A stretch of 64,000 nucleotides of DNA from Portulaca oleracea (Eukaryota; Streptophyta; Magnoliopsida; Caryophyllales; Portulacaceae), in contig CM055869.1 in the NCBI GenBank assembly GCA_029582165.1, positions 57,547,518 to 57,611,517 on the forward strand. The letters run 5' to 3'. Shown here piece after piece: positions 24,581 to 35,241 of this stretch. Position 1 is the first letter of the stretch. The number at the start of each line of letters is the position of its first letter. Under the pieces are notes generated by a model. It did not search any database and had not been told where the DNA came from. It worked only from the letters and a program-made list of their open reading frames with translations. Position numbers and translations under genes: made by a program.

Positions 24581-24599
24581 TTTGGTTCTGTTGGGGGGA

Positions 24600-25110
24600 G
24601 TATATATCACTGGAACTCGCACAGGGTCCTACAGTCTTCTTTCCTTTTTCTTCCGATTTTCGTCGTCGTGATTTCTTTAATTAAATTTTAACTTTTTAAA
24701 AGGGGTCGATAGTCGATACGATACTCTCTTCCATCGCATTAATTAGTTAATTAATTTTGGTAATTAAACTCACGTGGTGATGGACACTGAGTTATACACG
24801 TATTAATAAAATTTTAATAATGTCATCTCAAAAAAATCTATAGGAAAAAATAAATTGTTAACCCTTTGTTCTATATTAATTGTCATTTTTGAAATATGTG
24901 CAGTCAAACGCTAAAAATTTCAACCACAAATTTCTCGATATATAAAATGACTTATTACATAAGATTACTATCGTAAAAGAAATTGTGTGTTGTTAAGATG
25001 AAAATCAAACCAACAATAGCCTTGTGTACCCAATATACAGTAAGACGAGGCTATAACTGGTCAGTGGAGGAGAGAGAAAACTAGAAATGGGATCGCCTTG
25101 TTTAGAATAA
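24600..25110. other. Intergenic, probable upstream region of the epimerase gene
   Basis: AT-rich, with no recognisable gene. A degenerate Stowaway-like phrase is seen near 24865. The transcription start of the minus-strand gene is likely near 24600-24660, but no firm TATA box can be assigned. Confidence 0.4.
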
Positions 25111-25652
25111 GCTTAACACTTCTCGTCATTCATTCATTGTCTGGGTTATCCTGCACGGGAAGATTCAGATCATGGACAGATTACATAGATTTAACTCTAA
25201 CATCCCCCTAGCTACCCAATTTGCAACACTGCGGAGGAAACTATCGATCACCTACTATAGCATTGTCGTTTCTCGGGGCTGGTTCAAGGTTGGCTTTGTG
25301 GGTGGCTCAGGCTACCTCATGCAAATAACTTGAAGCTATGGTGCCGCAAAGTTTTGAACCGAAAAACTGAGAGGTGGAGAAAGGACCCCGACCTTCATCT
25401 TGCTGAGATAAGTAGTTACCTATATAATATATGGGCTGTCCGGAACCAAGTGATTCACCAAAACAGGAACCCGAACCCTCAGGAAATCAACATAATTATT
25501 CGTAGTTTCCTTCGTTATACAACTTTGTACATACACAGCTCATAGATGCATAAAGTCCATAGATATTGTAGGTGATTAGAGTTGTAATTTTCTGGGTTTT
25601 CTTGCCTGCATTTGGAATAAAGTTTACCACTTTTCAAAAAAAAAAAATATTG
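25110..25652 (+). pseudogene. L1-type LINE, 3' tail of the reverse-transcriptase ORF
   Basis: Two frames give the C-terminal zinc-binding region of plant LINE reverse transcriptases. First comes GKIQIMDRLHRFNSNIPLA near 25157, then, after a small frame change and one in-frame stop, a CNTAEETIDHLL-type phrase near 25226 and WCRKVLNRKTERWRK near 25340. The frame ends at 25545 and an A-run at 25638-25649 closes the element. It is 5'-truncated, as most LINE copies are. The target duplication is not resolved. Confidence 0.7.
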
Positions 25653-25985
25653 TACAAGAAACTATTAATAAAAGAATAACATTGGAGACCGTGATAGTCA
25701 AAGATATGATAATTATGTTGAGCTTGGGAGAAGGGTTAGAGAGGGTAATGGGGTAAGAAGAGAGAGAGAGGTGTGTGTGTGCACGCGTGCGCTTCCCTAT
25801 TTTTGACATATATCAACATCTATTTATCGGTATTCTTAAAGTATGCTTTATAACAATGACCATTTTCCATTAAAAAAAAAATAACAATGACTATTTGGTA
25901 AAGGCTACCTTAGGCTAGTTATTATTTTGATAGCTTTGCTCAAATTTGCACCATTTGTTAAATATTGGTTGTTTCATTATATTTA

Positions 25986-27108
25986 GGGAAATTTCAAGTG
26001 GTAGGCACCAACTATTGCCTATTCCAAATGGTAAATATCTTTTTAATATATTCCAAATGGTAGGCTTAATTACCAAATAATTTCATTCCGTAAGCATCCC
26101 TTTAACGTGCCGTTAGGAATATAAAAAGAAAAATGTTTATTGCTCAGACTACAATGGAGAAATTGGAAACTCAATATGGAGGATTGGCATCTGATTACAT
26201 GGGATGATGTGAGTGGAGGAAGGGAGAGGTGTGTGGGAAGAAGAGATTGCAATTGGGACAGTGAACAGAGACTCCTTCCCCTGCCAGCGCCAAACGGGTA
26301 GAAAGAAGAGCTTGACAACATTATCTTATTCAACCAGATCAGCCCTTGCACCACAGTTTATGCATCTTTCAACACCGCTCTTCAACACTTGTAGTACTTG
26401 CAGGTCTTATACCTCGATGAAGAAGAAGAACATCTTAGGAAATCACGAATGGAGAGAAATTGGGAAAATGGGGGGAATGATTGAATTGATTGAAAAACCA
26501 AGAAAATTAAATCAAAAATTTCAGATAAAGAGGGAGTGGTGTTGTCATACACCTAATTCTAGATCTATGTTTTCAGGGTTTGACGTTTGAAGTAAGCAAG
26601 AACAAGTGAGAGATGAGATGAGAGAGAATCTTGAAATCTTTGATGAGAAGTTTCGAAATATCAAATAATGTTTGATGTTTTCACTGCCCAATAAGAAATA
26701 AGTAGTGCCCATATATAAGTTAGGATTGGATTAGATGTGAAAAACTAAATTTTTCTGGGGAAATTGATTATTGAGCTAACTGGGAAAAATTATGCCAAAT
26801 ACTTCCCAAATTCTGCAGGGAGGTTAGGGTTTTATGGTTCCATTTTACAGAGAGAGAGGGGGTTCGAGAGGATTCTTGGTTGCAGAAGGGGAGATTCAAG
26901 TTTCTCCATGCAGTCTGAGCATCGAGCAAGTCTCAGCAATTCAAAACATTAATTTTTTTCTTTTTTATTTAATATTCCTAACGGTAAGTTAAATGGATGC
27001 CTACGGGATGGAATTGTTTGGTAATTAAGCCTACCATTTGGAATATATTAAAAAGGTGTTTACCACTTGGAATAAGCAATAGTTGGTACCTACCATTTGA
27101 AATTTCCT
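25986..27108. mobile_element. Non-autonomous Mutator element, ~135-bp TIRs, possible Pack-MULE
   Basis: The arms 25986-26120 and 26972-27108 are inverted copies at about 88% by eye (shared phrases ACCAACTATTGC, TATATTCCAAATGGTAGGC, TTAATTACCAAA). Flanks TTATATTTA (25977-25985) and TTGTATTTA (27109-27117) form a 9-bp duplication with one mismatch. The 850-bp interior is less AT-rich than the flanks and contains no transposase; it could be captured host sequence. Confidence 0.8.
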
Positions 27109-27117
27109 TTGTATTTA

Positions 27118-28704
27118 AAGTTAGGAGTGTAATGGCTAATACTTGGAGTATGAACTCAGCTGTAAGGAAAGAGAATTCTCTATCTAAACTTTCTAGCGTA
27201 TCACATTGAACTTAGCTCTTTCTAAATTAGTCCTACCTTCTCAATGTCAACCTTCTCCTCCTTGATGCTCATCCTACTCGGCGACCTCTTCTTCCTAGGT
27301 CAACCTACTTAAAATACGGTTAGATCATAAACTGATAATCTAATTTAGCGTACAATTAACCCATACTTGTGAGTATCAACCTCTATGTTATTATTATACT
27401 TAAGGTATGCGTAATAACAAAATTCATTATAGCGATGGTTGACTATTACGATAATTATACATTATTTTATAACTATGGTAAAATTATTGATAGTTGTTGG
27501 ATACTAACTATTTAATTATACTTACAGTTAGAAATGTAATACGTAGAACTGAATTGTGAAACCAAATGCAAGGAAAATAAATCTTCTCTACACTCCATCT
27601 CTTAACACCTTGATACTAGCTCTTTATGTGATCCCTGCTTGCCTCTGTTGACCTTCTATTCCTTGGTGGTCATTAAAGACCATTTCACCTCGCTTTAGAT
27701 GGCAGAGCTCCTGGAGCTAGCTTTTTATGGTGGTGTTTCATATTCATATTCATATTCCGTAGTGGTTACTGATTTTGTGTTTTGTTGTTGGATGACTCTC
27801 TTTTCTTGAGAGTGGGCTAGTGCTCGGTGGTCTGATGTAGTGGGTGTGCATGTGATGGTGGGAGCGCACATGGTGCATAACATGTGGGTATGTGTTGTTC
27901 AGGTATGTTGACACCTATAAATCTTCATTCTTTATATTATAAGCTAGATTTCGACAATTTCAATGTGAATCAAAGGTCGTCACTTCCTATTTTCTTGAGA
28001 AAGGTGGTGATTTGTGTTTTCTTGATTCTGTTTGATAGAGTTTAGGAAATCTTTGCGACTTTAAATGAATTGAAGGCTTTCATTGGTTTGACTTTACTCG
28101 AATCATCGCATAATGACCTTGTTGTTTCTATGCCACTTTTGTTTCGAGGTTTATGGCTTCTGATTCCCACAAAACCATCTTATTTATAACCATAAGGACA
28201 ATGTTGATGGTAGTTTATTTTCCCTATTTTGGTGGATAATTTGTCACAAGGTGTGAATGTTGCATGCTTTGAAAATTTGCTAAACAGTTTTGATGATCTT
28301 TTTCAATGCTTATATTCCTCATGAATTCGGAAGGAGGAGTGGTAAGAGATGATTTTGTTAGATTTGAAGAGAAGCGAAAGAATGATAAAATTATTAAAGC
28401 TCTGCATAACAGAATTGTGAAAGGTTTGAAATTGGGAGTTTCATGGGAAAATTTAACCCAAAAACAAAGGTTTCAAACCCTCCCATGAAACCCAATGCAC
28501 AAAACGAGGGTCCAAGGAAGGGTCACACCACAAATATATATTATACACTTGTAAATATACCTATATTGTTTAAACTTTCATATACCCATAGAATTTGTAC
28601 TAATGGAGAGTTTTATTGATAAATTACTCCAAAAAAATTAGTTAACTTTTCCAAATTTATCAGGCTCTCAATAATCCAAAAAAAAAACTTTCATTTGGTT
28701 GTGT
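27118..28704. other. Intergenic, no supported gene
   Basis: AT-rich sequence without recognisable domains. The 60-residue frame at 28306-28488 lacks any family resemblance. Confidence 0.5.
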
Positions 28705-28707
28705 TTA

Positions 28708-28959
28708 GGCCCCGTACCAAACCGCACTACTCAATATTATACCACACTTCACCACACTCCACCAGACTTTACCACAAACTATCACCAAAATATCTTCTTA
28801 TTTTTATCTCTCCTCACTTTTTTCCTCTACTTTTTACATTTTCTATCTCCTCACCTACCACAACTTATCACAACTCACCACACTTCACCATACTTTTTCA
28901 TATTCTACCACACCGCAACCGCACCGCACCGCAATCGCACCACATAAAAGAACGGGGCC
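28708..28959. mobile_element. Tourist-like MITE (PIF/Harbinger)
   Basis: Termini GGCCCCGT at both ends in inverted orientation, flanked by TTA at 28705-28707 and 28960-28962, the 3-bp target typical of Tourist elements. The interior is built from ACCACACTTCACC-like repeats, which gives it long but meaningless reading frames. Confidence 0.75.
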
Positions 28960-29135
28960 TTAGTCAATAAAAAAAAAATCATTGGCATGTTCATCCTCAT
29001 TGGTTGTGTTTATCTAAGACCCATTATTTTACACCTAACCTCAAAAAATATTATCATTCGCCTGTTCATCCTCTTTGATTTGCATCACCCTCTCTATGTT
29101 CATCCCAGAAAAATTAGGTTTGTCTGTCTCTCAAT

Positions 29136-29723
29136 TAGGGATGACAATGAGCCGGGTCCGGGCGGGTTCAGCTGGACTCAGACCCACCCCGGACTCGATG
29201 TGTCCCAAAATTCAGACCCAGACTCAAACTCAGCGGTTCCACGGGTCCTTAATGGGTCTAGTCCTATTATGCACTTTTTTTATTAGATTTATTGATTTGC
29301 TAGGTTAATTTTATATTTACACACTTGTATAATAATAACTATTATGTTTAAATACACTTATTTTTTTAACACAATAAAAACATTTCAAAGGAAAAAATAG
29401 TATAAATAGGGTCTTAGAAAATAGAAACCAACACTCCAACGGACCCAATACTCCTAGAAGTTCCAACAGGTGTTGGGCAATAGATGATTAGTAGTGTAGT
29501 ACTTGGGTTTTTAATTTTTTTAAGGAAAAAATTATACATATTGATATTTTAATTGGTCCACGGGTACGGTCTACGGGTCCATACTTGGACCCGAACCTGC
29601 TAGTTTTATTCTGGACCCGTACTCGCCTCAGACCCACGGAATCCAAATTTTTTGGGTCCAGACCTGTTTTAATGTGTCGAACCCGACCGGGACTGGGCCG
29701 TCTAGTACCCGCTGCCATCCCTG
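29136..29723. mobile_element. hAT-type MITE with perfect 8-bp target duplication
   Basis: The left end TAGGGATGACA pairs with the right end, CAGGGATGGCA on the other strand. CTCTCAAT flanks both sides exactly (29128-29135 and 29724-29731). Subterminal sequences are rich in GGGTCC/GGACCC. No transposase. Confidence 0.9.
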
Positions 29724-29759
29724 CTCTCAATTTTTAACCAGTAAAGCTCAAAAAAAAAA

Positions 29760-29928
29760 AAAAATTAACTAGTAAAATTTCAGGTAACCCTAATTTTGAT
29801 TCATTTCATAAGCTACCGCGAATTTAAACGCTCACAAAAACCCGCATATCCAATCTGTGTCGTAGGTGCTTCACTTGTGTCCATTTTCACATCTCCGATT
29901 ATTATTGCTGTCATCGATTTTGTTGCAG
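29760..29928 (+). other. Putative 5' leader exon of the LYR gene
   Basis: Sequence ending at TTGCAG followed by GTAACT (donor at 29929) looks like a leader exon. A matching acceptor TTCAG lies at 35200-35204, 37 bp before the LYR start codon. If right, the Copia element and an hAT MITE sit in this leader intron. Inference from splice signals only. Confidence 0.35.
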
Positions 29929-30274
29929 GTAACTTCATTAAACTTTGATTTATGTCAGTATATTTGAAGTGTATATTCTGATTGACGTTGATTTAGTTTC
30001 CTGAATCGTAATTGCATTTGTTCTCTGTGTAGTTTTCGTTAATTGGGTTCCAATCATACTGTATTTGCTGCTAATTCTTACATTAGATTAGATTACAACT
30101 GTTTGTTTCAATCGATCTAATATTTTCAATTCTTGCTTCTTCGTCTACCCAAATTGTCAATTACAGACCCCAATAATGGTTGGGAATCACTGCTTGAATT
30201 GAAGTGCATATTAGATTCTTAGCTACTTACAAAACCAGCAGTAAAGTTCCAAACATTTTTAACCCCTTAGCATC

Positions 30275-30639
30275 TGTTAAAAATATGTAGGTTAATCTAG
30301 AAAAATCTTAGTAGAAGTTTCTCCTAAAAAATCTAAAGGTATTCTAGAAATATCAAGAAATTGTAAAAGAAAAAATCTAGATAATTAAGAGATATTATGG
30401 AAGAAAATGACAAAAATACTAAGGAGGTTAAGAGAAGATATTTGTTATCTTCACCTCCTTAGAACAAGTATAAATATAGGTGATGGACATCATTTGTAAT
30501 CAACAACAACAACAAAAAAAAACAACCAAGCATTGTAAAACACTCCTCCCTCCATCAATAATAAAAATCCTTCCTTTCATACAATTCTTCCTTCATCTCT
30601 ATAAAACATAACCCCTTCTAAACACCCAAAAACCTAACA
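30275..30639 (+). repeat. 5' LTR of the Copia element (365 bp)
   Basis: Identical to the 3' LTR except for A/T at about 30359, A/C at about 30560, and lack of a 26-bp segment after CTCCTAAAAAATCTAAAG. Confidence 0.95.
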
Positions 30640-30640
30640 G

Positions 30641-30652
30641 TGGTATCAGAGC
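30641..30652 (+). promoter_or_regulatory. Copia primer-binding site (initiator tRNA-Met)
   Basis: TGGTATCAGAGC one base after the 5' LTR, the standard Copia primer site. Confidence 0.92.
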
Positions 30653-30772
30653 AAGGTTAACCCAAGTCCTCCTATCAAATCTACATCTTCCAAAAATTAA
30701 TCATCAACCTTCAAGCCATATCCCAACCTTCAAAACAAACCATCCATAAACTCCAACTCCACAAAATTAAAC

Positions 30773-31402
30773 ATGGCCTCCCTTCAAACCCCAACCACAA
30801 CCTTTAACTACCTCCCAAATTTGAGGCCACCCATATTTGATGGGGAGAATTATCAAATGTGGAGTATTCAAATGAAAACATTCTTCATGGCGCAAGGTTT
30901 ATGGGATGTGGTAGAAAAGGGATATGATAAACCATCTAAGAAGGAGGAGAATGATGCAAAAGAAAAGAAAAAGGATGGAGAAGAAAAGGCAGATGAAGAA
31001 GAAAAATCATCATGGGATGAAATTAAGGAGGCACAATATCAAGAGAATTATAAGAGGGATATTACGGCCCTTCATCACATCTATCAAGCAATCACTCCAA
31101 CAATCTTCCCTCGGATTATGGCTGCGACAACGGCCAAGGAGGCTTGGACGATCCTGAAGGAGGCATACCATGGCACCGACAAGGTAATATCCATTAAACT
31201 TCAAACTTTGTGGAAGGATTTCGATACACTATTAATGGAGGAGGATGAAACAATTCAAGCATTCTTCGATCGTGTCACTAGCATAGTAAATAAAATTAGA
31301 ATATATGGAGACATGATCGAAGATAAGAAGGTGATACAAAAGGTACTAAGGAGCCTTCCATCAAAGTTTGATCATATAGTGGTGCATGATAGAAGAATCT
31401 AA
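30773..31402 (+). pseudogene. Copia gag, N-terminal part
   Basis: 209 residues starting ATG at 30773. The PPIFDGENYQMWSIQMKTFF region (about 20-40) is the DUF4219-like start, followed by a charged insert and a UBN2-type gag domain (about 95-200) with ITALHHIYQAI and AKEAWTILKEAYHG. It ends early at TAA after a small gap near 31385, and gag sequence continues in other frames through a CCHC knuckle (CKICKMTNHDTNDCRLKCKKC, seen in a different frame near 31650-31725). Confidence 0.85.
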
Positions 31403-31649
31403 AGATCTATATGCACGCCTCACCGAGTTAGTAGGGTCTCTCAAGCACATGAGGAGAGAATGCGTAGATTCACACATCGACCACTAGAGCAGGCTTTCAA
31501 GCGAAATTAAAATTCTCGACCATGAGAATAAAAGGAGAATAGCCGTGGTAGAAATTTCCAACAAAGGAAGACACCATCAAATAGCAGTGGCGGGGAGAGG
31601 AAATTACAAGAATCAAGGAAGTCATGGAGATCAAAGATCAAGCCCATGC

Positions 31650-34164
31650 TGCAAGATATGCAAGATGACGAATCATGATACAAATGATTGTCGGCTCAAA
31701 TGCAAGAAATGTACATGGCACATACATCGTATGCGAGATTGTAGGAACCAAACAACGGGATGAGGCCAACTTCATGGAGAAAGGCGATCCAAGTGAAAAC
31801 GTATTCTACTCATGTATGAGCGTCGCGCAAGAAGCACAAGACTCGTGGTGCGTGGATAGCGGTTGTTCAAACCATATGACGGAAATCGAGATTCCTTCGT
31901 GGAGTGAATGAAGACATAAAATCCAATATCACGCTTGGTGACGGAGAACACGTGAAGCCGCGAAGGGACAATTGCGATAAAAGCAAAAGCGGCTCGACCA
32001 AGTATATTCAAGACGCCCTATACGCACTGGCTAGCTCATAATCTCCTAAGTGTGGGCGACTCCTTGAAAGGCTATCGGTGAACTTTGATGATGGTAGATG
32101 CATCATAATTGACAAGAAGATGCACCAGTGATAGCATCTATCGCAATGAAGCCCAACAGATTTTCCCTTATCAATGCCAACGAAGAGAAGGTGGCCTCGG
32201 CTCCATCACGGATGCCACAACCTTATGGCATCAAAGGTATGGTCATCTAAACCTTGTGATCTTAAAGTCTTGAAGCGCAAGAACATGGTTATTGGTTTGC
32301 CACAATAGAAAACAAAAGGAATATATGTGAGGGTTGCATAATGGGAAAAATGCATAGATTACCATTCACTAAAACCACATGGAAAGCTAAAGCCCCCTAC
32401 AATTTGGTCCATGCGATATTTGGGTCGGCGATGTAATTCTAGCACGGGTGGCAAAGATATTTCTTATTGTTCGTGGATGACTACACTCGCGTGATGTGGG
32501 TGTACTTCCTTGAACAAAAGTCGAAGCATTCTCATACTTCCAACAATTGAGGCCCTCGCGAGAAAAACAAAGTGGGCACAATATCAAAACATTAAGGACA
32601 GACCGTGGGAGAGAATTCCATCAGAATGAGTTCGATGATTACTGTCGAAAGCATGGCATAAAGAGGGAGCTCACAGTAAGACGCACTCCACAACAAAATG
32701 GAGTTGCGAAAGGAAGAAACGAACAATAGTTGAGATGGCGGAGCATGTTGCAAAGCAAAAATGTTAGAAGAACTTTGGCGAAGCGATAACACCTGTCTAC
32801 ATTCTCAACCTGGTCTCCCACAAAGGCGTTCCAAACAGAACACCATATGAAGCATGGTTCAGGAGGAAGCCAAAGGTCGATCATCTCAAAGTATTCGGTT
32901 GCATAGCATACTCACACATCCCAAAAGAGAATCGGGAAAAGTTGGATGGCAAAGGTGAGAAATGCATCTTTATTGGCTATAAGCGCAGTCCGCCTCTATA
33001 ATCCGAAACAAAGAAGGTGATTATTTCAAGAGATGTCATATTTGATGAAGCATCCCGATGGAGATGGCGGAAGACACCAATCAAGAGTCGGCACATGAAG
33101 ACCATCACATTCAAGAAATCGAGAGAAGACCCGGTGGCGACGGTCCATCTTGACTCCATCTCCTCGTGAAGCTAGCGCACCACCTCCTACTATGGAGTCA
33201 GTGATTCTCCACCCAACTCGGAGGTCTCAACGAGAAAGGCGTCCACCGCTCATCGTCTGAGATTATGAGTGTGGCGAGTAATTCTGGCATTCTTCGCCAA
33301 TGAGCCAAAGAACATTTCAAGAAGCATCACAAGATGAGAAATGGATCGAGGCTATGGACCAGGAAATCAAAATGATCGAGAAAAATGACACATGGAAGCT
33401 AGTGGAGAAGCCTCAAGATAAAGATGTCATTGGGCTCAAGTGGGTCTACAAGATCAAATATAACGAGGATGGCTCAATACATAAGTACAAGGCTCGATTG
33501 GTTGCCAAAGGGTACTCACAGCAGCCAGGAATCGACTTCAACGAAACATTTGCTCCAGTAGTATAAGAACTGTACTTGCCATTGCAGCACAACTAAAAGA
33601 ATTTTGAGATATATCAAAGGCACGAAGAGTTATGGTCTTCTATACAAAACAGAGGAAGACTCCAAACTCATTGGGTATACAGATAGTGATTGGGCTGGAT
33701 GCATCGACGATAGAAAAAGCACAAGTGGATACTTGTTCCAACTTGGCACCAAGGCTATCTCCTGGGCATCCAAGAAGCAGCCAACCATAGCATTGTCAAC
33801 TGCAGAAGCAGAGTACATCGCAGCTTCAAGTGCAGCATGTGAAACAGTATGGCTGAGAAGAATGCTACAAGATCTACAGCAAGGCGATGAAGAACCAACA
33901 ACACTTTTCTGCGACAACATGTCAACAATAGCAATGACAAAGAATCCGGTATTCCACAGTCGCACAAAGCACATTGAGATTAGACATCACTTCATTCGTG
34001 AACTCGTGGATAGAGGAGAAATCAAGCTAGAATTTTGCAGAACAGATGAACAACTGGCGGACATATTCACAAAAGCACTTCCAAGTGAGAAGTTTAATTA
34101 CTTCCGGGAGCAGATCGGAGTTCAAGATTTTCCTAGATTAAGGGGGAGTGTTAAAAATATGTAG
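31650..34164 (+). pseudogene. Copia pol remnant: protease, integrase, partial RT, RNase H
   Basis: Pieces in several frames: protease WCVDSGCSNHMT near 31838; the pre-integrase zinc region near 32222-32370; integrase with a FVDDYTRVMW-like stretch near 32470, LRTDRG near 32600 and TPQQNGVAKGRN near 32690. The 5' part of RT at 33300-33566 contains a KWVYKIKYNEDGS-like stretch and ends FNETFAPVV. Then about 35 bp later the RNase H part (33604-34164) starts. The RT catalytic region that should lie between is deleted. The RNase H part is a clean 186-residue frame ending at the polypurine tract. Confidence 0.88.
34140..34148 (+). promoter_or_regulatory. Copia polypurine tract
   Basis: AAGGGGGAG immediately before the 3' LTR. 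Confidence 0.9.
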
Positions 34165-34539
34165 GTTAATCTAGAAAAATCTTAGTAGAAGTTTCTCCTA
34201 AAAAATCTAAAGATAATTTTAAAAGATATTATTGTAAGGTATTCTAGAAATATCAAGATATTGTAAAAGAAAAAATCTAGATAATTAAGAGATATTATGG
34301 AAGAAAATGACAAAAATACTAAGGAGGTTAAGAGAAGATATTTGTTATCTTCACCTCCTTAGAACAAGTATAAATATAGGTGATGGACATCATTTGTAAT
34401 CAACAACAACAACAAAAAAAAACAACCAAGCATTGTAAAACACTCCTCCCTCCATCAATCATAAAAATCCTTCCTTTCATACAATTCTTCCTTCATCTCT
34501 ATAAAACATAACCCCTTCTAAACACCCAAAAACCTAACA
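34149..34539 (+). repeat. 3' LTR of the Copia element (391 bp)
   Basis: Pairs with 30275-30639; holds 26 bp that the 5' LTR lacks. It is followed by the GCATC duplication. Confidence 0.95.
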
Positions 34540-34642
34540 GCATCAAATTCAAAAGTCAAATTACATACTGAAATTGCACAAATTAGATAATGAAACTGTA
34601 GATGTTAGAAAAGTTGAACATGGAGCTTACATTAGTCTACTA

Positions 34643-34775
34643 CATAGTTACCAGGAAGGCTTCCCGGTCGTTAGCTCGGAACGCGGGTTTACACAAATTT
34701 AGTCTAGTTTTGACTTCGGAATGCTTGTTCCCGGAATGCGGGTCGCAGGCGTATACAGCATTCCTGATAACTATG
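34643..34775. mobile_element. Small hAT-type MITE with perfect 8-bp target duplication
   Basis: 133 bp, ends CATAGTTACCAGGAA and its inverted match (CATAGTTATCAGGAA on the other strand). GTCTACTA flanks both sides exactly (34635-34642 and 34776-34783). Related, partial copies are at about 36729-36851 and 45317-45400. Confidence 0.88.
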
Positions 34776-35241
34776 GTCTACTAGCTTCTCAGGCCTCAGC
34801 AAGTAGGATATAATCATTTCCAATTTTCCATAGTTTTTACATTAGCTGTGATAATGTCATAGTAGAATATTATTAAAAGCTTTGGTATATAAATATATTA
34901 AGAACAGTAGGTCCTATATCCACAATTCTCATTTCCAATGGCAACATACTTCAGATTGAAAGGCTCCGGATGTCCTAATTTTGTTCGAACAGAACTCCAT
35001 GTAGAATTTGGACTTCCTCTGGCGAACTCAATGCTGTCAAGCATTTCCTGGATGAAACAGTATTTCCCATCATTGACTGCAGCAATAATCAAATTCTGCT
35101 TTGTTTTCGTTTACTCTTAATGATCATTCTCGGCTTTATTTTTCTGAAGCCCATTTTCATGCAACTGGGTATTGAATTGGGTTTCAAATTTCTTGATGGT
35201 TCAGATTGAAATTTGGGAAGGAAGAACGTAAAACGTAGAAC

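Larger units (their letters stand above)
30275..34539 (+). mobile_element. Ty1/Copia LTR retrotransposon, young, defective
   Basis: LTRs at 30275-30639 and 34149-34539 (TGTT...AACA), perfect target duplication GCATC at 30270-30274 and 34540-34544, initiator-Met primer site at 30641-30652, polypurine tract at 34140-34148. The coding order gag, protease, integrase, RT, RNase H is Copia-type. The LTRs differ by two substitutions and one 26-bp gap, so the insertion is recent. The coding region has many small frame changes and has lost most of the reverse transcriptase. Confidence 0.95.

Noticed and set aside
28695..28970. Two overlapping frames of 82-91 codons
   Set aside because: They are the repetitive interior of the Tourist MITE.
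30641..30720. Possible tRNA gene at TGGTATCAGAGC
   Set aside because: This is the retrotransposon primer-binding site; no tRNA fold follows.
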